Source of the DNA: Pseudomonadota bacterium
Lineage (GTDB): Bacteria > Pseudomonadota > Alphaproteobacteria > Micropepsales > Micropepsaceae
NCBI GenBank assembly: GCA_021817355.1
Contig: JAKAVI010000013.1
Coordinates: 1-7,801, forward strand
Direction of reading: 5' to 3'
DNA length: 7,801 nucleotides
Each line of letters opens with the position of its first letter. Within the stretch, counting starts at the first letter, position 1. The position numbers were made by a program, and so were the translations under genes. The notes under the pieces were generated by a model. It was not told the DNA's origin and did not search any database. It saw nothing but the letters and a program-made list of their open reading frames with translations. Of this stretch, positions 5,902-7,801 are shown piece after piece.

Positions 5902-6486
5902 TCAGCCCCGTCCCACCAGGTAGCAGCGATCCGCAGTGCCATGGGCGTTGGTCCCCCAGAAGAACAGGATGCGCGTTGGAGTGATCTCGACATGATTGAT
6001 GTGCCGAAAGAAGGGAATCCCAATGATGGGTATGGCCTCGCCGAGCGCCATGGCGCCGCCCGGGTTATAATAAAGCGTCAGCATGCCGTGGGCGACGCGG
6101 TAATGGCCATGGATCTGTTCCGGCACCCGAAAGAAGGTCTTGTGGCGGGCAAAAATGCCAGTGAACTGGAGCTTCGTCGCACCGGCTTCGGCAACCGAGC
6201 CAACACCATCACCGTGTGCGGTTATGACCGCAGGTGCACGCTGTGTCAGCGCCGCCATGGCCTTTGGCGGGATCTTGCTCACGCCGACCAGAAAATCCCG
6301 TACCGTTGCTGAACCCTGGTGTTGCGGCGTAACGCTGGCAAAATCGTCAATGAGCTTCGTCAGGCCCGCCGAAATCGGTCCTGCCTTGCGGCAATAGGCG
6401 AGCGCGGGCGAGACAAGGCCGAAGCTGACAAGAAGGCTGAGCGCGGCCAGCCGTCCGATCAGGGAACGGAATATGAGATGTTCCAT
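5902..6486 (-). CDS. Secreted protein of unknown function
   Basis: I do not recognise this 194-residue protein. It starts with a clear Sec signal peptide: MEHLIFRSLIGR, then the hydrophobic run LAALSLLVSFGLV, then SPALA with expected cleavage after residue 30. The mature chain of about 164 residues contains only two cysteines, C32 at its very start and C188 near its end, which suggests one disulfide joining the two termini in the periplasm. A basic and histidine-rich middle (IFARHKTFFRVPEQIHGHYRV is residues 111-131) is followed by beta-strand-like hydrophobic stretches, TLYYNPGG and RILFFWGTN. ATG at 6486 is preferred to a TTG at 6507 because AGG lies 4 bases before it and the signal peptide begins cleanly. 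It is divergent from the cytochrome gene and ends before the B12 riboswitch, without an obvious link to either. The signal peptide argues strongly that this strand, not the opposing open frame, is the real gene. Confidence 0.82.
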   Translation of the reverse strand: MEHLIFRSLIGRLAALSLLVSFGLVSPALAYCRKAGPISAGLTKLIDDFASVTPQHQGSATVRDFLVGVSKIPPKAMAALTQRAPAVITAHGDGVGSVAEAGATKLQFTGIFARHKTFFRVPEQIHGHYRVAHGMLTLYYNPGGAMALGEAIPIIGIPFFRHINHVEITPTRILFFWGTNAHGTADRCYLVGRG

Positions 6487-6889
6487 GCCACCTGCTCTTG
6501 CTGCCAATGACGCATCTTAGATTAGCCCGATGACAATGATGCATCACCAAGGCCCATCTGGCGACATTTTCTGGCGGACCGGATCTGGGCAGCCCGTATC
6601 ACAGGCTTGCCGTGCCACAGAGCAGCTTACCCTGCTGTGTGCCATGACATCTGCCAGCACAGGACAGCTCGCGCATAACGGCTGAGTTCGCCGTAACAGG
6701 GCCTTGCCCGGTAGGTCACGCCGGACGCCGCGGCTTTATGCAGCCCCAGATGGCGGAGGGTGTCAGGCAACGCCCGCGCGTACACGGGCCTCAAGCGGTG
6801 GCGAAGGCCCGCCTCACGCGCACTCTTCGGGGGTGGCATAGGAGGCACAAACCGGCAAAGATGCGCACAGGTACTGCGAAGAGGTAAGC
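6487..6889. other. Divergent intergenic region before the cytochrome c gene
   Basis: These 403 bases hold no gene I can support. An open frame from 6738 to 6887 (49 codons, arginine-rich) ends just before the cytochrome start, and an 8-codon frame from ATG 6861 ends at 6887 with its stop 2 bases before the cytochrome ATG; either could be a leader peptide but neither has convincing features. An imperfect 12-bp inverted repeat is at 6614-6643, and short 5-bp dyads are at about 6678-6695 and 6772-6789. Promoters for both divergent genes should be here; none matched consensus clearly. Confidence 0.5.
6614..6643. promoter_or_regulatory. Imperfect 12-bp inverted repeat, possible operator
   Basis: GCCACAGAGCAG (6614-6625) and CTGCTGTGTGCC (6632-6643) pair at 10 of 12 positions around a 6-base centre CTTACC. 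It lies about 130 bases from the secreted-protein start and 250 bases from the cytochrome start, inside the divergent region. A dimeric regulator site is plausible; a transcript-end hairpin is less so, because no gene ends here. Confidence 0.35.
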
Positions 6890-7801
6890 ATGACGCTCAA
6901 GCGGACAGTCATCGTCGTCCTGATCGGCCTCTGCGCAATCACGGCCCTGCTGCGGCTTGCCGGCAATATCGTCTTTGCCGATCCGGACATCACCATGAGC
7001 AATTCGGCCCAACCGCGAAGGTTTGCTGAAGGGCTGATTGCGCGCGGGCGCGCGCTTGCTGCCGTCGGCAATTGCGCGGCCTGCCACAGCGCCCCCAATG
7101 GGCCGCCGCTTGCGGGCGGACTTGCCCTGCACACGCCCTTTGGCATCATCTATTCCGACAATATAACTCCCGATTCCAGATACGGGATTGGTTCGTGGTC
7201 AAAAGCGGATTTTGACCGGGCCATGCGTGAGGGTATCGCAAAAGACGGCGAACACCTTTATCCGGCCTTTCCCTATGATTATTTTGCCCGGATGAAACAG
7301 GGCGATCTTGATGCGCTGTACGCCTATCTGATGACGCGCACGCCGGTCGCGCAGAAAAAACCGCCAAACCGCCTCGACTTTCCGTTCAATCTGCGCGTTC
7401 TGCTGACAGGCTGGAATCTCCTCTTTCTGAACCCCTCCCCCATCGTGGCGCTTCCTGGCCACACTCCCTTATGGAACCGTGGGCGTTATCTGGTCGATTC
7501 CCTGGCGCATTGCGGCGCCTGCCACACACCACGCAACTGGCTTCAGGGGACGGTTGAAGGTGAAAGCCTCAGCGGCGGTGTTGCCGAAGGCTGGACCGCC
7601 CCTGCCCTCAACCAGAGCGCGCCTGCGCCTTTACCGTGGAGCAAGGCCGAACTCGAAACCTATCTGCGTACTGGCATCGAGGCCCATCACGGTGCCGCGG
7701 CCGGGCCGATGCGCGCGGTGACGAACTCACTCAGCGCCGCTCCTCAGAGCGATATCGATGCTATCGCGGTCTATATCGCCTCACGGATGCCACACACCCC
7801 A
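6890..7801 (+). CDS. Membrane-anchored multi-haem cytochrome c, dehydrogenase electron-transfer subunit (3' truncated)
   Basis: The frame runs 304 codons from ATG 6890 to the window end without a stop. Residues 6-22 form an N-terminal signal or anchor helix. Two haem-binding CxxCH sites are visible: CAACH (62-66) and CGACH (208-212). After the first comes the family block GIIYSDNITPD (85-95) and YPAFPYDYFARM (124-135), and DLDALYAYL (139-147) follows. After the second, GPMRAVTNS (272-280) and DIDAIAVYI (288-296) supply the probable axial methionine (M274) of that domain. This is the pattern of the three-haem cytochrome subunits of about 400-450 residues that accept electrons from membrane alcohol or aldehyde dehydrogenases and from molybdenum hydroxylases such as nicotinate and isoquinoline dehydrogenases. 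A third CxxCH is expected past the edge. GAGG (6881-6884), 5 bases before the ATG, supports the start. The catalytic subunits are not upstream, so they are probably downstream. Confidence 0.93.
   Translation, partial: MTLKRTVIVVLIGLCAITALLRLAGNIVFADPDITMSNSAQPRRFAEGLIARGRALAAVGNCAACHSAPNGPPLAGGLALHTPFGIIYSDNITPDSRYGIGSWSKADFDRAMREGIAKDGEHLYPAFPYDYFARMKQGDLDALYAYLMTRTPVAQKKPPNRLDFPFNLRVLLTGWNLLFLNPSPIVALPGHTPLWNRGRYLVDSLAHCGACHTPRNWLQGTVEGESLSGGVAEGWTAPALNQSAPAPLPWSKAELETYLRTGIEAHHGAAAGPMRAVTNSLSAAPQSDIDAIAVYIASRMPHTP

Noticed and set aside
5830..6312. Long plus-strand open frame opposite the secreted-protein gene
   Set aside because: The minus-strand frame has a clean signal peptide and hydrophobic-strand pattern; the plus frame looks like its antisense shadow.
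6738..6887. 49-codon plus-strand frame before the cytochrome gene
   Set aside because: Arginine-rich composition, no ribosome site, no recognisable features.

Overview
The window is GC-rich with compact, mostly unidirectional genes. The protein families present (acyl-CoA ligase, RhtB/LysE exporter, flavoredoxin-like flavin reductase, multi-haem cytochrome c of the oxidoreductase type, classical cobalamin riboswitch) suit a free-living, metabolically versatile proteobacterium. I favour an alphaproteobacterium, but no rRNA or other taxonomic marker is present. No tRNA, rRNA, CRISPR array, insertion sequence or phage gene was seen.

Layout, left to right. The 3' two-thirds or so of an AMP-forming acyl-CoA ligase gene (+, cut by the window start) converges on a GT4-type glycosyltransferase gene (-), with a strong 12-pair hairpin between them. 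A 336-base divergent region with a 10-bp-phased direct repeat and several dyads separates the glycosyltransferase from a LysE/RhtB amino-acid exporter gene (+). A flavin reductase gene (+) follows. Next comes a short convergent region holding a perfect tetranucleotide microsatellite, (GGCA)10, beside a terminator-like hairpin.

The most informative block is 5566 down to 4064 on the minus strand. A textbook cobalamin (B12) riboswitch leads into a two-gene operon: a PP-loop ATPase of the DUF71/COG2102 (Dph6-like) family, then a small polytopic membrane protein that resembles DUF6580. Bacteria do not make diphthamide, so this DUF71 protein is unlikely to be a diphthamide synthetase. The riboswitch ties both genes to B12, most plausibly to uptake or salvage of a corrinoid. 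The membrane protein is a candidate corrinoid or precursor transporter and the ATPase a candidate corrinoid-modifying amide-forming enzyme.

The right end holds a secreted protein of unknown function (-), with a signal peptide and only two cysteines. It is divergent from a membrane-anchored cytochrome c (+, cut by the window end) with two CxxCH haem sites. That cytochrome is probably the electron-accepting subunit of a periplasmic or membrane alcohol, aldehyde or N-heterocycle dehydrogenase, whose catalytic subunits would lie outside the window.
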